Below, in pieces: positions 9,951-19,900 of a stretch of DNA of 64,000 bases (position 1 is the first letter of the stretch; every line of letters begins with the position of its first letter). Source of the stretch: Branchinecta lynchi (Eukaryota; Arthropoda; Branchiopoda; Anostraca; Branchinectidae); contig JAKZAP010000026.1 of the NCBI GenBank assembly GCA_023053575.1, positions 1-64,000 on the forward strand, read 5' to 3'. The notes under the pieces are model-generated. The model was not told the origin of the DNA. It saw only the letters and a list, made by a program, of their open reading frames with translations, and ran no database searches. A program made the position numbers and the translations under genes.

Positions 9951-10668
9951 TACTAACGCATACCAGATAATCAAAGGAGCAGATGGTGTTGACCCCAGTT
10001 CATTTTTCAAGTTCCATGACTACCATGCAACCCGCTTTCATCCTTATAAATTGTACACTTCGAAACCACATTCAAAAATTGGCCAGTGTTCATTCGTCAA
10101 CAGGGTAACTGAACCGGGGAACAGTTTGCCAGCAGTAGTTGTTGATTCAGGCAGTACCAAAACGTTTAAGCGTGGTATAGTCGAAACCCCATTCTACTCA
10201 GTTGCTTTTGTAGTTTGAAAATTTGTTTACTTCTGCAGTGTGTCAGTTTCTGTATGTAAAGTGTATATAATCCGTTTGTATCTGTTTAGTAATGTAGAGA
10301 AGCTAAAAGCTTAACGCCAAATGTAATAATAAATAATTAAATGAATTAAATACACAACTTGAACTTCCCAAAGATTATAAACCCTTCTCGAGCATTTCAG
10401 CCCTAATCAGTCACCTTGGCTTTGACACAAACACGGAGAAATTTGCATAGCCGGCACTGCTGGCGAATCAGCTCCTAGGAAGCGATATGCGTGAGCCTGG
10501 GCTGGCTCGAAAACCGACAGACACGGAGAATGCAAGAATCAGTTAAACGCCCGTTTGCGTCGTGTGAAATTAGAGGAATAAGATTAGTGAATAAGAACGA
10601 TCGGCAACGTAGAGTTAATCAGTAATATGGGTACTACAGGTCCTTTAAGCAAGTGGTGAAAATCGTAC

Positions 10669-10818
10669 CCCGAATGAATTCTTCGGAATGGCATCGCAAG
10701 ACCATGCCTTGCTTTCGTCCCGTTTGATACCCTTTGTCTTGTCGAGGGCACGAGAGATGGCAGTCATGTCAGTTGGTTCAGGTTCCAGGATGCTGGGATC
10801 CAATCGAATATCCTCAAC
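10669..10818 (-). pseudogene. GTF2E1: TFIIE-alpha-like exon (ILEPEPT block)
   Basis: A 150-base minus-strand exon is bounded by an acceptor (TATTTCTAG) and a donor (GTACGA), both phase 0. It begins VEDIRLDPSILEPEPTDM, which corresponds to the ED...ILEPEPT block after the zinc ribbon in animal TFIIE-alpha, and continues to KNSFG. Its phase fits the exon at 8877-8611. The upstream exon ends in phase 1, so a very small exon of a few residues between the two is probably unrecognised. This exon itself is intact; it is filed as pseudogene because the gene as a whole carries breaks. Confidence 0.75.
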
Positions 10819-11769
10819 CTAGAAATATCAGCGAGATTAGTGTGTCCCAGAACTAGAGCCGTAGCAGCTTCCTTGTCTGTTCCACTTCTGATTTCTCTGC
10901 ATAATCTGAAACTCCCGTTTTATAGAGTTTGTTATGACCGTGTCTAGCGATTTTCGAAAAAGCCAGTCTTCTGATCGACAGTCGTCGCAAGGGATGAAAT
11001 CCAATTCGGCAACTTAGGGGGCATATTCATAGGAGACTCAGCAAAGATGTAGTCAATGGAATCAAATTACATACTCTTTCAGAACTTTTAACATTTTCAA
11101 AGCTTCCCTATCAAGACATCAATCGTAATTGCTTCCTAATTGCCATGTCAGCGAAGGTTACTTTTTTGTTTTTCTATAGTAAGACAAATCGGAAACGACC
11201 TTTGTTGAATTCTAGAGCTGCAGCATTATTGTCAAAAAACAATTCTAACTGTTTAGCATTTTGTTTTAGGCCCCCACATAAAAACAGTATTGAATCTGTG
11301 CTAATCAGAGCGTGCCGCCTTATGCTAGGACTGATATACAATGGTTACGAAGCTTCTCTCCTCCTAGTAAGACTTGAGCCACTCCATATCAGCAGGGAAA
11401 AACTTAATTTTACCTTTTGGCCGATCAATAGTTGCCAGTGAAAAACATAGAGATATTCTGTCGGATCTAGGACCGGCGACAGGACGGACGCGGCACCAAA
11501 ATCACCTAGTGCCAGTGATATGTCACAATAACCGGCATTCGAATTCCTCTGTAGGCCTACCATATTTTCACTCAGAAGATTAACAAAAAACAAGTGAATT
11601 CTAAGTCATTTATTTTCTTTTAAGTAATAATTGTATATTTTCAAGAATTTGAACACATGAAATGTAATGGTCAACGTATTTAGTGCCATGTCGGCGCGAC
11701 GAGTTAGATCACTAAAAGTATCTATGTCTCTATCTACAATAAGAAAATACTGAAAGGAAGGTAGCTGAC

Positions 11770-11929
11770 CTGTTGCAAAAGGTTCCATCTGTTGGTTATA
11801 CGCGGTAAGTCTCATTCTCCCATTCTGTCGCGACAAAGCCGATTCGTCTTCTTCCACAAGTCCACGACAATGTGTACACCTCAAGAGCTCCTCCTCACTG
11901 AGGATATTTATGACCATCAACTGGTCAAA
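11770..11929 (-). pseudogene. GTF2E1: TFIIE-alpha-like exon (second half of zinc ribbon)
   Basis: The minus-strand acceptor ATTCTTTTAG at 11930 opens FDQLMVINILSEEELLRCTHC, then GLVEEDESALSRQNGRM and YNQQMEPFAT, with a donor-like GTCAGC after 11770. The CxxC followed by VEEDESA is the most diagnostic signature of TFIIE-alpha: it is the second cysteine pair of the zinc ribbon plus the adjoining acidic motif. The first pair (CSQC) lies in the upstream exon at 13966-13835, which ends in phase 0 and joins here. The exon itself is intact. Confidence 0.8.
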
Positions 11930-11941
11930 CTAAAAGAATAA

Positions 11942-12245
11942 TAGTTGCGTTTTTGGAGATAGCATGGTATCTGATACCACGGTCTGAAGGCGTTTTTGCA
12001 GTTATCGTGGTATCTTCAAAAGTCATCTCTAATTGTTGTCAAATTGGTGGGAAAAAAGTTTAGCGCTTAGTGATGTGACTGAGTATCAGTTTTTCTTTTC
12101 GGATGACTTCGAAAAACGTAATGTTGGCAACTGTCGTTTTGCAAAGCAACCGTATACCACATACCACGGTAACTGCGAAAACGACTAATTGCAGATCCAG
12201 TTACCGTGGTAACATATACAATGGTATCTACAAAAACGAAACTAA
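11942..12245. repeat. Palindromic MITE family D, copy 1
   Basis: The motif GGTATCTGATACCACGGT and variants of ATACCACGGTAACTGC occur on both strands across 300 bp, often joined to AAAACG. The segment reads as a chain of nested inverted repeats. A related segment lies at 41568-42112 in the reverse order. No coding potential. Confidence 0.6.
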
Positions 12246-13180
12246 TGTCATAAAAGACCAAACCAAACACTAGAAGGATGTGTGGTATTCCACGAGGGTG
12301 ATTCGAGTGCAACTTTCGGTACATTAGAGACCATACAGTTTTGTTTTGTTTGGGACACCTAGGTTTCGTCTTTGTTTAAAAAAAAGGCACAAAATAGCAA
12401 TAACGAAATTACCAATTATGGCTTGGCTGTGAAGGGTCAAGCTTTTCAGGTTCCTTCTGACACAGAAAAGGAGAAAAAAAAATTCTTCTTCTTTGTTTCG
12501 GACGGTCTCAAACGACACTGAGGTCTGTCATTATTTTTCGGACTGGCGATAAAACAGTGCAGAACAACCAATTGACACCAAGCAAAACTAATTAAAAGAG
12601 TAATAATTTTGCGGGTGCGACTCGAGGCTATCTTCTTTCTGCCAATGCAGTGCATGAATGCATGCTAGGTACAATCTCGTGAATACATTTGCTTGAAATT
12701 CTTAATCACTTGGGTTCAATTCAATCCAACTTGTTTTTAAGACTGATCCAACGGTCAAGCCGATTTGGTGGTTACTAATTACATACAAAAGATAATTCTA
12801 CGATAGTTCGGATATAACAAAGACTTTGTCAAACATAACACAAAATATTCAAATCTATTTACAATTAATGATGCGAGTTAAAAAGGTTGACGAAGGCGGG
12901 AACAAAACTTCTAAGCTTCTACCACTCTCAGGCCTTACTCTTCCCGCTGAAAAATCTGGGGCGAGGATATAACGTAATGCTGGTGTATGCAAGATTTTAG
13001 TTCCAAACACTAACGAAAGTTTTTCACGGCGCTTCAATAGCGTTTCTAAATTATACTTTTGCTTCAGAAATATTATTTAAAAGTTTATTTTTTGATCTAC
13101 TGCATTTACTACATTATTTAAAGGTCAGTGTATTTGTTTCTTTTATTTGTCTATACACTATTTTCTTCTTCTTAAGTGCG
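12246..13180. other. No recognised gene
   Basis: AT-rich intronic or intergenic sequence. Short open frames on the minus strand have no motif. I see no recurring repeat. Confidence 0.35.
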
Positions 13181-13189
13181 TAAATAAAA

Positions 13190-13445
13190 TTTCATGATCA
13201 TCATCATCATCATTATGCAGAGCTGACGAAGTGCTTCAGCTCTTGGGTCTTCGGTGGGACATCCTACTGGGGCCCATGCCCAGGAATACCCGTCTTCCTG
13301 GTCACAAGCCCACGCTAGAGGCCATCCCTGGGTCTGGCCTTCTTTTCGTCTGAAGTCGAGGTTCGATGACTGAGAGTCTAACATAGATTTAGATTTTTTG
13401 TTTAGATTATTGGGGTTTACTGAAATAAATACTAGCAACTCCAAC
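13190..13445 (-). repeat. SINE or LINE 3' fragment with (ATG)n tail
   Basis: On the minus strand, about 230 bp of moderately GC-rich sequence is followed by a trinucleotide ATG tail (TCA repeats on the plus strand at 13196-13214). Simple-repeat tails of this kind mark the 3' ends of non-LTR retroelements. The open frame running through it reads PTEDPRAEALRQL near its end, but no domain is recognised. Confidence 0.4.
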
Positions 13446-13834
13446 TGTTGTCTGTGGGAGCTTTATTGAAAACTCTATTATCAAATGAACAAAGAGTACC
13501 GAGTCCGACTCCTTTTATGTTCAGACACACTAAATGAAATAACGGAATGAATGGCAAAATGCCGGAGGAATAAAGAATGACGAGGGACCGGATACTCTAT
13601 AAACGTATGATAGGTCTTCGATCACAGCAAGAAAACCCTCCAGAATTTTACACTTATTAAGAGGTTTAACAAACTGAGTGCAGCGGCGAGAGAAAAGCGG
13701 CTCGTTCGCTTTCGGGAGGGATGGATCGAAATTGTTCCTCCTGCGTACACGAACAGTTGCTAAGTCATGAACCTGCTAAAGGGTAGTTTCGTCGTTAACA
13801 AAGATCTAGGCCCAGTTTTATAGTATTTCGTTAC

Positions 13835-13966
13835 CTGCAAGTCTGTGAAGGTTTTTTGACATTGCGAGCACTTGAAGCTGGCCCTCCTCGTTGCATCACG
13901 TTCTTCTGTTTCCATTTCGCATGTGATCCAGCTTGTACAGTTCTACTTTACCACATTCACAAATGA
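13835..13966 (-). pseudogene. GTF2E1: TFIIE-alpha-like exon with paired frameshifts
   Basis: The minus-strand acceptor TTCTTTTCAG opens SFVNVVK in frame, corresponding to the FVNVVKYKLDHMR region of TFIIE-alpha. The frame then meets TAG. KLDHMR is present but in a shifted frame, and METEERDATRRASFKCSQCQ and KTFTDLQ return to the first frame, ending at a phase-0 donor (GTAACG). So about 30 bases in the middle are out of frame, flanked by two compensating indels. The conserved ASFKC..C...FTDL is the first half of the zinc ribbon. Exons encoding the N-terminal winged helix should lie at higher coordinates; I did not find them. Confidence 0.75.
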
Positions 13967-14116
13967 CTGAAAAGAAATCTTGGGTGGTTACAGTGATACA
14001 GAGAGAGAGAATAAAGATTACATTAGGAAAACAACAAGACGGCACTCTTGAATGCCTAACCTGTAAGGGACCAAATGCCCTTAAAAACACCAAAGCGCAA
14101 CTACTACGCTATCGGA

Positions 14117-14489
14117 AAATTTCATAACAGACAACAGAAGGATGCGCGGTTTCAACAGACAGTGCGTAACAGACAACACTTGGGATGTATCTGTTTGTTG
14201 GAAAATCTTATCCGTAAAATGTTATGCAGAACAAGCATTGTCAGGAAGAAAACTTCTAACTAAACAAGCTTCTAAGCAAAAAAACAGTCAAAAAAGCATT
14301 CAGACCTTTTTTGTTTGTCGTCATGATGTCGGAAAATTCAGCAGATACTTTTTGGCAATTTTTCGGCTCTTCCTGATGGCAACGCCTGTTACGCATAACA
14401 GTTTCAAACACAACAGACAACATCCGAAGTGTTGTCTGTTACGCATTGTCCTTTGAAACAGAGCATCTTTCTGTTGTCTGTTATGAAAC
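14117..14489. mobile_element. MITE family I with long terminal inverted repeats
   Basis: The left arm (CATAACAGACAACAGAAGGA and on to GACAACACTTGGGATG) is mirrored at the right end (CATCCGAAGTGTTGTC ... TTTCTGTTGTCTGTTATG). The arms are about 65 bp with few mismatches, and the unit is about 370 bp with no coding sequence. A more diverged relative is at 42895-43262. Confidence 0.7.
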
Positions 14490-14889
14490 TTCTGACAGTG
14501 TACTGGACCATATTTCTCAATTTCTATCAAACCAGAAAAGAAGGCCTTCCAGGGACCATCTGGATACTGATACTGCATGTCAACGGCGAAAATGCTCTGT
14601 TCTAACCCAATTTCCTTTTCGGTTCAATTCTTTATGCAGCTGACCGTATATTTTATACGTAGAAATTAATAAATAGAACAGAAATAGACGAATTAAGTTT
14701 GCAGTCCTGCAGTTCTGCACAAAAGTGAGGTCACTGTAAACCTGATATTATGAAATTTACTATCTAAAATGAATAAGAATTGGAAAACAACGCCAATGTC
14801 AATTAAATTCACCTGGCATTTAGATTTGCATAATATACTGAAGAAAGGAATCAAAACTGTTCGCAGTAGTCTAGTGTATATCGGGAAGC

Positions 14890-15055
14890 TACACTGTGAA
14901 AAGTTTCTCCAAGTAAAGATTAAAGTTAACTGCACTATTTGCTACTGGGATTAATCTCATCGCTACTGAGATGAGATCGATCCGAATTAGAGATAAGATT
15001 ACCTTCTTAGAGACAAGATTATTCCCAGTAGCAAATACTGCAAACTTTTTTTACA
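14890..15055. mobile_element. Palindromic MITE family C, copy 1
   Basis: ATTTGCTACTGGGATTAATC at the left is mirrored by GATTATTCCCAGTAGCAAAT at the right, around an inner palindrome of GATGAGATC type. Related copies are at 41179-41340 and 46432-46590. The outer end CACTGTGAAAAGTTTCTCC matches the better preserved end of the second copy. Confidence 0.7.
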
Positions 15056-15296
15056 ACGTTCTGCACAAATGCAAACAATCCAGATATGCAGAAAATATCC
15101 TGGGCTCAATACCAGACCATTCTCGATTTTAAAATGGGAGTAAGGAGCTTAACTGAAGTAGTCTACACAGAATGAAAAGTTGAAATACATTTTCAAAGTA
15201 ACTAGAAGTATTCAGTTTTAAGCAAGCTGCAGGACCGATAGTTGCAGGACTGCTAGTTATTATCACTTATGATGCTCGCCACCACCATAAGTAAAT

Positions 15297-15474
15297 TGTA
15301 ACGATCGTAACAGTCGTGGAACGAAAATAATAAGTGGGAGGAGGTGGAGCATTGTGTGCTAACCCGCTTCTCTGTGCTTATGTTATGTCTTTGTTTTTGC
15401 TTGCTTGTGCTTATATTGTGCTTTGTTCTAGGTGCTTGGGTTTTTAAATAAACTATAAATTAAAGAATTCTACA
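15297..15474 (+). mobile_element. Long terminal repeat of a Gypsy-like element
   Basis: A 178-bp segment begins TGTAACGATCGTAACAG and ends TCTACA. Its TG...CA ends abut a primer-binding site. AATAAACTATAAATTAAAG near the end can serve as the polyadenylation region. The first 45 bp recur after the gag fragment at 15808, as expected for the second LTR. Confidence 0.65.
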
Positions 15475-15487
15475 TGGTGTCAGAAGT
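15475..15487 (+). other. Primer-binding site
   Basis: TGGTGTCAGAAGT immediately follows the LTR. TGG is the complement of the tRNA CCA end, and this is where reverse transcription would be primed. The cognate tRNA was not identified. Confidence 0.6.
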
Positions 15488-15488
15488 C

Positions 15489-15785
15489 ATGGATATCACC
15501 CACCCATCAATCAATTGGAACGCTGACAACCTTGATTCAGAATGGACTGCATTTGAAAGCCATGCAAAGCTCATGTGCCAAGGCCCCCTTGCTGACAAGT
15601 CTGAGAAAGTAGCGTGTGCCTACCTCCTAATCTGGTTTGGTGCACAGGGCAGAGAGATCTTCAGCACTTTTGAGCTTGCGGATGAAGAAAAGGACAAAAT
15701 CAAGATCTACTTAAAGAAGTTCAGAGACTATGCAGCCCCCAAAAAGAATCAAGTGTTCTCCCGCTATGTTTTGTCTCTAGAATGA
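15489..15785 (+). pseudogene. Gag fragment of a Gypsy-like LTR retrotransposon
   Basis: The frame begins MDITHPSINWNADNLDSEW and continues with features typical of Ty3/Gypsy Gag N-termini: a W..F..HA.L segment, AYLLIWFGAQGREIF, and a late FRDYAAPKKNQVFSRYV block. I chose the ATG at 15489 because the earlier ATG at 15474 overlaps the primer-binding site. Only about 98 codons remain. Protease, reverse transcriptase and integrase are gone, and LTR-like sequence begins within 25 bases after the stop, so the element has collapsed by internal deletion. Confidence 0.7.
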
Positions 15786-15807
15786 AAATATTAACAACAC
15801 AGACACA

Positions 15808-15852
15808 ACGATCATAACAGTTGTGGAACGAAAATAATAAGCGGGAGGAGCC
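15808..15852 (+). repeat. Partial 3' LTR
   Basis: CGATCATAACAGTTGTGGAA and the following AATAATAAGCGGGAGGAG closely match the start of the LTR at 15297. The remaining 130 bp are missing. A weaker match (AACTGTAACGATCGTGACTA) is at about 16095. Confidence 0.6.
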
Positions 15853-15867
15853 AATTTACTCTTAGTC

Positions 15868-16045
15868 AAACAATGTTGGATACGTCAGCTATGATTCTTC
15901 ATCATTCGCGTCAGCCTGATGAGGACCCTTGCTAAGAAGGGCTGAAATATCGCTGATGAAGAATCATAGCTGACGTATCCGTTATACTTCCGTTATAAAC
16001 ATTGTTTGAATAAATTTTTTCAAAGTCAGCTTGGGCTCAAAGAAT
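15868..16045 (+). mobile_element. Hammerhead-bearing repeat, copy 1 (with inverted head)
   Basis: From about 15910 to 16045 this is a plus-strand copy of a repeat present six times in recognisable form. It ends with TTCAAAGTCAGCTTGGGCTC and AAGAATATTTATCC. The first 40 bases are a short reversed piece of the same repeat (GGATACGTCAGCTATGATTC), giving a head-to-head junction. No protein is encoded. Confidence 0.75.
15910..15974 (+). ncRNA. Hammerhead-like ribozyme motif, type I
   Basis: All the hammerhead core elements appear in order. GTCAGC (15910-15915) is followed by CTGATGA (15916-15922). A stem II hairpin follows (15923-15943: GG, a bulged A, CCCTT, loop GCTAAG, AAGGG, CT), then GAAA (15944-15947). 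A minimal 2-bp stem III joins A47-T48 with A66-T67. The cleavage position is A68 in an AUA triplet. GCTGAC (15969-15974) pairs perfectly with GTCAGC to form stem I. Very short stem III is known for hammerheads of Penelope-like retroelements and animal retrozymes. Activity is untested. Confidence 0.6.
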
Positions 16046-16049
16046 ATTT

Positions 16050-16680
16050 ATCCAATTTACTTATTACGGCGGGCTCTGGAACGGCAATAATAACAAGAAC
16101 TGTAACGATCGTGACTAATAATAAGTAGCTATAATAACAGAATGACAGCACCCTATCTATTTTCCATGTATTTTCACTATCTATTCCCCAAGAGCCAATA
16201 TTCTGGTTGGCTGCTAGGTAGAAAAAGCTGAGGCACAGACCCTTGACTATTTAGAAAAGGCACTTTTCAAACTTCTTTCCCAGTGGGTTTACCCTATCCT
16301 TTTACAGGTAGTTGCCACTAGGTTACTCAATCCTTTTCCATGTGTTCCAAAAGTCAAAAGTCAGAGTAAAAACAGGTAAAAAAAGAATGACTCAAAATAA
16401 ATACAATAAAAGGCAAACAATCTAAAGAAAATATTTGCTCCAGTGAACAGATTGAAAAGCTTGCCTCATCCATGCTACCTAGCAGCAATTTTCTGGAAAA
16501 GGATAGGATAAGCGCACTAGAAGAGAAGTGGCCTCCAAAAAACTCTATGTATCTTGGAAGTGCTCTAACATTTTGTAAATTGGAAAATGAGGTTGGATAG
16601 AAAGTAAAATCAGTTATCTTTTGATCTAGGACAGGGAGAAGGCCCTATTTGGTATGTAACCAGACTCAGTTTATCCAAAT
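16050..16680. other. AT-rich stretch, no recognised gene
   Basis: Short open frames only. A degenerate LTR-like phrase lies near 16095. Nothing else stands out. Confidence 0.35.
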
Positions 16681-16684
16681 TTCA

Positions 16685-16867
16685 CAGGGGTACCATGCCC
16701 ATGCTCCAGAGCATGGTGCTCCAACTTGGGTACATACCATGCCCAGACGTTCGGGCACCATGCCCAAAAATTGAGCATTTGTGCATGACTGGACAGTGCT
16801 TGAACATCTAGCACCCAGGCATGGTGCTAGACGTTTGAGCACCATGCCTAAAAAGGGGCTAGTGTTT
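16685..16867. repeat. ACCATGCC/GGCATGGT palindromic repeat
   Basis: CACCATGCCC and GCATGGTGCT recur five or more times on both strands within 180 bp, spaced by GTTTGAGC or ATTTGAG. The same motifs are at 9550-9710. Class unknown. Confidence 0.5.
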
Positions 16868-16960
16868 ATTCAAACAATGTCTTCAACGGATATGTCAGCT
16901 ACGATTCTTCATCGGGGATATTTCCGCCCTTCTTGGCAAGGGTCCTCGTCAGAGCTAGTG
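16868..16960 (-). mobile_element. Hammerhead-bearing repeat, degenerate copy
   Basis: On the minus strand CTGACGA, stem II (GGACCCTTGCCAAGAAGGGC), GAAA and GCTGAC all remain. The 5' stem I strand has diverged to CTAGCT, which no longer pairs with GCTGAC. Confidence 0.65.
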
Positions 16961-17032
16961 TACTAGACTGTCAACAAACGTTCACATAAGCATACCTCTA
17001 CCTGATTGCAAAATGTTCAAGCTTATACTTAC

Positions 17033-17109
17033 CATGCTTCAACAGATACTGCTCAAGACTTAAATTCAAATCTTTGAAGCACCGTCGAACTATGATCGAT
17101 GATATTTTT
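17033..17109 (-). CDS. Candidate 77-base exon, unidentified
   Basis: On the minus strand an acceptor (ATTACCTCAG) and a strong donor (GTAAGTAT) bound 77 bases. One frame is open through all of it (KISSIIVRRCFKDLNLSLEQ and on to LLKH). It lies upstream of the TFIIE-alpha exons on the same strand, where the N-terminal exons should be, but the peptide does not resemble the TFIIE-alpha winged helix. It may belong to another gene or be chance. Confidence 0.25.
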
Positions 17110-19425
17110 CTGAGGTAATATCAGTGGCTCACTATTCATGCTTGTAGTACCCATTCTATGATTTATGAATATCTAGTCGGAGTCTTATTTCCCATTTTGC
17201 GATGATGAACGAATTAAAGCGAAGTCAGACCGATTCACGAATTTGAATTTTCTGCCAAAGTAAGAAATTTTTGTTTTTGCCTGTTGGTCGTCTGCTAACT
17301 TCTCGGCTCTATTGACGCAGCCGTGTCGTCATGCTTTTGCGGAATTCCGCTACAACTGAGTAGACACCCGAAAAAGGTCGCCTAGCTTAGAGTACTTTTT
17401 GTACTTCTTGCTTGCCGACAAGTTACAACGGTCACTGTGAATTCGCACGAATGTCAAAAAATTTGACGTCCGGGTGACCAGTACTAAAGGCTGTAATCAA
17501 TGTATTATTTTTTTCTTTGTATATTTCCTTATCTTTTCTAAATTTTGACACAATATCTTTACATCAGTGAAAAGACTGAAAAGTCGTTGCAATGAAATTG
17601 TTGAGAAATTGTTTTTTGTTTTCTGAATATTTATAAATCTAGTATTTTATTTCACCGTTACAACACTATGAAATTCAAATTATTAAGAAGGCATTGTTAT
17701 TGTTTCTTGTTTATTTAGATTTAAGTTGCGTTTTATCGGATTCCCTTTTGTTTCATCATAGTTTGTAGTCTGGCTCTTGTTTGGCTTGATTGCGTTATAT
17801 TGAGTTCTTGTTTCCGAAAAGTCAAACTACAGGTACAGTAGTTTGTAGTTTGAGCTCCGTGGTTTCAGGTTCGAAACTATAGCAAATGGAATGGACAAAC
17901 AAAACAGCTTTTAGGCGAAACTACAGCAAAAAAAACGCAACTTCAGACTTTAAGGAAGTCCTCGACTTCCTTGCAAAATTAGACGTTCAGATATAATTCA
18001 TTGAAGTGGATGCAAGGTGCTCCTGAGGTGCTCCCCACAGCTTATGTATCTAGGCAGTTCTGCAAGGTCGATTTACTTTTGATACATGGTGAGTGTAGTC
18101 CCCGAAACTGCACCGTAAGTAGCGGCCCGCCGGTACAGTTTCTTTCCATGGATCTTTATCCTCCCAAGGCTCCAGGTTGTTGTTCTGTTTTTGTCACCAG
18201 CGTGCACTAAAAGAAAGCCTGTGCTTGTGGCGGCAGTGGAGGAATGACAATTTTGAACAGAAGTTGTAGGTTGTTTTCGAACCGTGTAAACAAAGCTTCA
18301 AAAAGCATTTGTGCTGCCTGTCGGGAGTTCCATCTGTCCAGCTTTACTTAGTTCAGATACTTCCAGACAAGCTAGGACAGTAAAACTGGTCATTCCTTCT
18401 TGACGGAGGCGTAGTTTACTGAACTTTGGCAAACCTTTGAAATAACCTAGAAATTACCTCGCTTGCTGAAGGATTCCAAATTCCCTAGAAATACCCTTGA
18501 CGTCTCACTTTGCTAGTTCCGGCATTTGTGTATAAGCTATACGTCTACGAAGGAGTATAAAGGACCCGACCGATACTCAATGAAACCTTCTTTTCCTTCC
18601 GACCATCTGAGTGTGGGTTGGTGAGGGGGAATCCGGGACCTTGCGAGCCTCGTGCATCGAGACTATTGTCAGGGCTCCTAGACTGCCTGGATTTAGACCC
18701 AGGACCTTCTTGCGAGCTTATTTGTCACAGTCCATCTACATAGCATGTGGTCGTATCTGGTCCAGATCTCAAATGGCACATCCGGGCAGTGGCGTCGCAA
18801 GTGGAGAGGGATATATGATGAACAGAAATAATGTGGTGTAGGGGTTTTGTTATAGTAGTAGCGTGTGGCGTGCGAGCATGGTAATATTGGCGACTGGTTT
18901 GTGGTGCGAATACACTGTTATACACCGAGTCTTTTCGAAGGTGATACTCAGTTCGTAGGTCAATAACTAAAACACATTTATTAAGGTTCGTACTTACATT
19001 GAAGATAGGTTGGTTAACACTTGTCACTTAATTGGCTCAGAGATCAATGGAACTGAGAACAGAGCCCAAGTCGAACTCCAAGTCGAACTGAATTCCGAAT
19101 CGAACTGAACTCCGAACTGCGAAATCGGTCCTTTTAAACCGCCTTGGAAATGTCAACAGAGTGCCTTAACGAATAGGGTTACTGTTCGCACGTCCTAGCA
19201 AATCTCTATACAGTATGAAAGGGTTGGTGACCAATGGAGTAAATTTGTCTAGGTTCTTGATGGGGAAAAGAATTCTTTGATTGGAGAAAAGGAAATAAAC
19301 TCTCTCCGTCGGAGAAAAGCGTGGGCGTTAGAGCTAGTCGGAAATAGAGAGAGTTGAGGATAGAGCTTGTTGAATAAGCTTTGATCATGATATATTTGTA
19401 TACTAGATGTATCCTCACAGATATT
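17110..19425. other. Mostly unique sequence, no firm gene
   Basis: Two items were noted. A plus-strand frame ends in a donor-like GTGAGT at 18089 (TTACTTTTGATACATG before it). Near 18793 the phrase GGCAGTGGCGTCGCAAGTGG resembles a hAT-type left end. Neither is supported by a partner exon or by a matching right end. Confidence 0.3.
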
Positions 19426-19428
19426 TTT

Positions 19429-19900
19429 CGGTATTTAGTTCTGCCATAGCAGAAGTATTCGGTACATTTACAGGGATTCGGTAGTTACACTAAATCCCAA
19501 ATAGGATATCTGTACAAACCTATTGGGTATAGTGATTGGGATTCGGTATAGTTACCAGTTATAGTTTATTCGGCACTTACCACGAATTCGGTGTGAGAAT
19601 TTACTGAAGTTATTTGGTTATTTTTCGATGACAGAACTATTCAATATATGTAAGGAGATTGGGTAGTAACACAGAAACCCGAATAAGGTCCAAAATTATT
19701 CGGTATCATGATTGGGATTCAGTAATTTATCGGTTTAGTTTTCAGGATTCGGTGATTCCGACTTTTGTTTCAGTTTGAACCAAATTATACCAAATACGAC
19801 TATTATTCGGTAGTCTTTCGATACCAAAACAAGTCAGTATACTAACCAGTGTACTGTAGTTATACAGAAACCAGAACATGCTATCGGTCTAATCTTACCC
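19429..19900. repeat. Low-copy tandem array with ATTCGGTA motifs
   Basis: Units of about 185 bp are repeated roughly two and a half times with heavy divergence. They share the phrases GATTGGGATTCGGTA, ACAGAACTATTC or its variants, and TTCGGTA blocks. No coding potential. Confidence 0.5.

Noticed and set aside
15474..15476. ATG at 15474 as the Gag start
   Set aside because: It overlaps the LTR end and the primer-binding site; the ATG at 15489 is more likely.
18001..18210. Plus-strand frame with a GTGAGT donor at 18089
   Set aside because: No acceptor-supported start, no partner exon, no recognised peptide.
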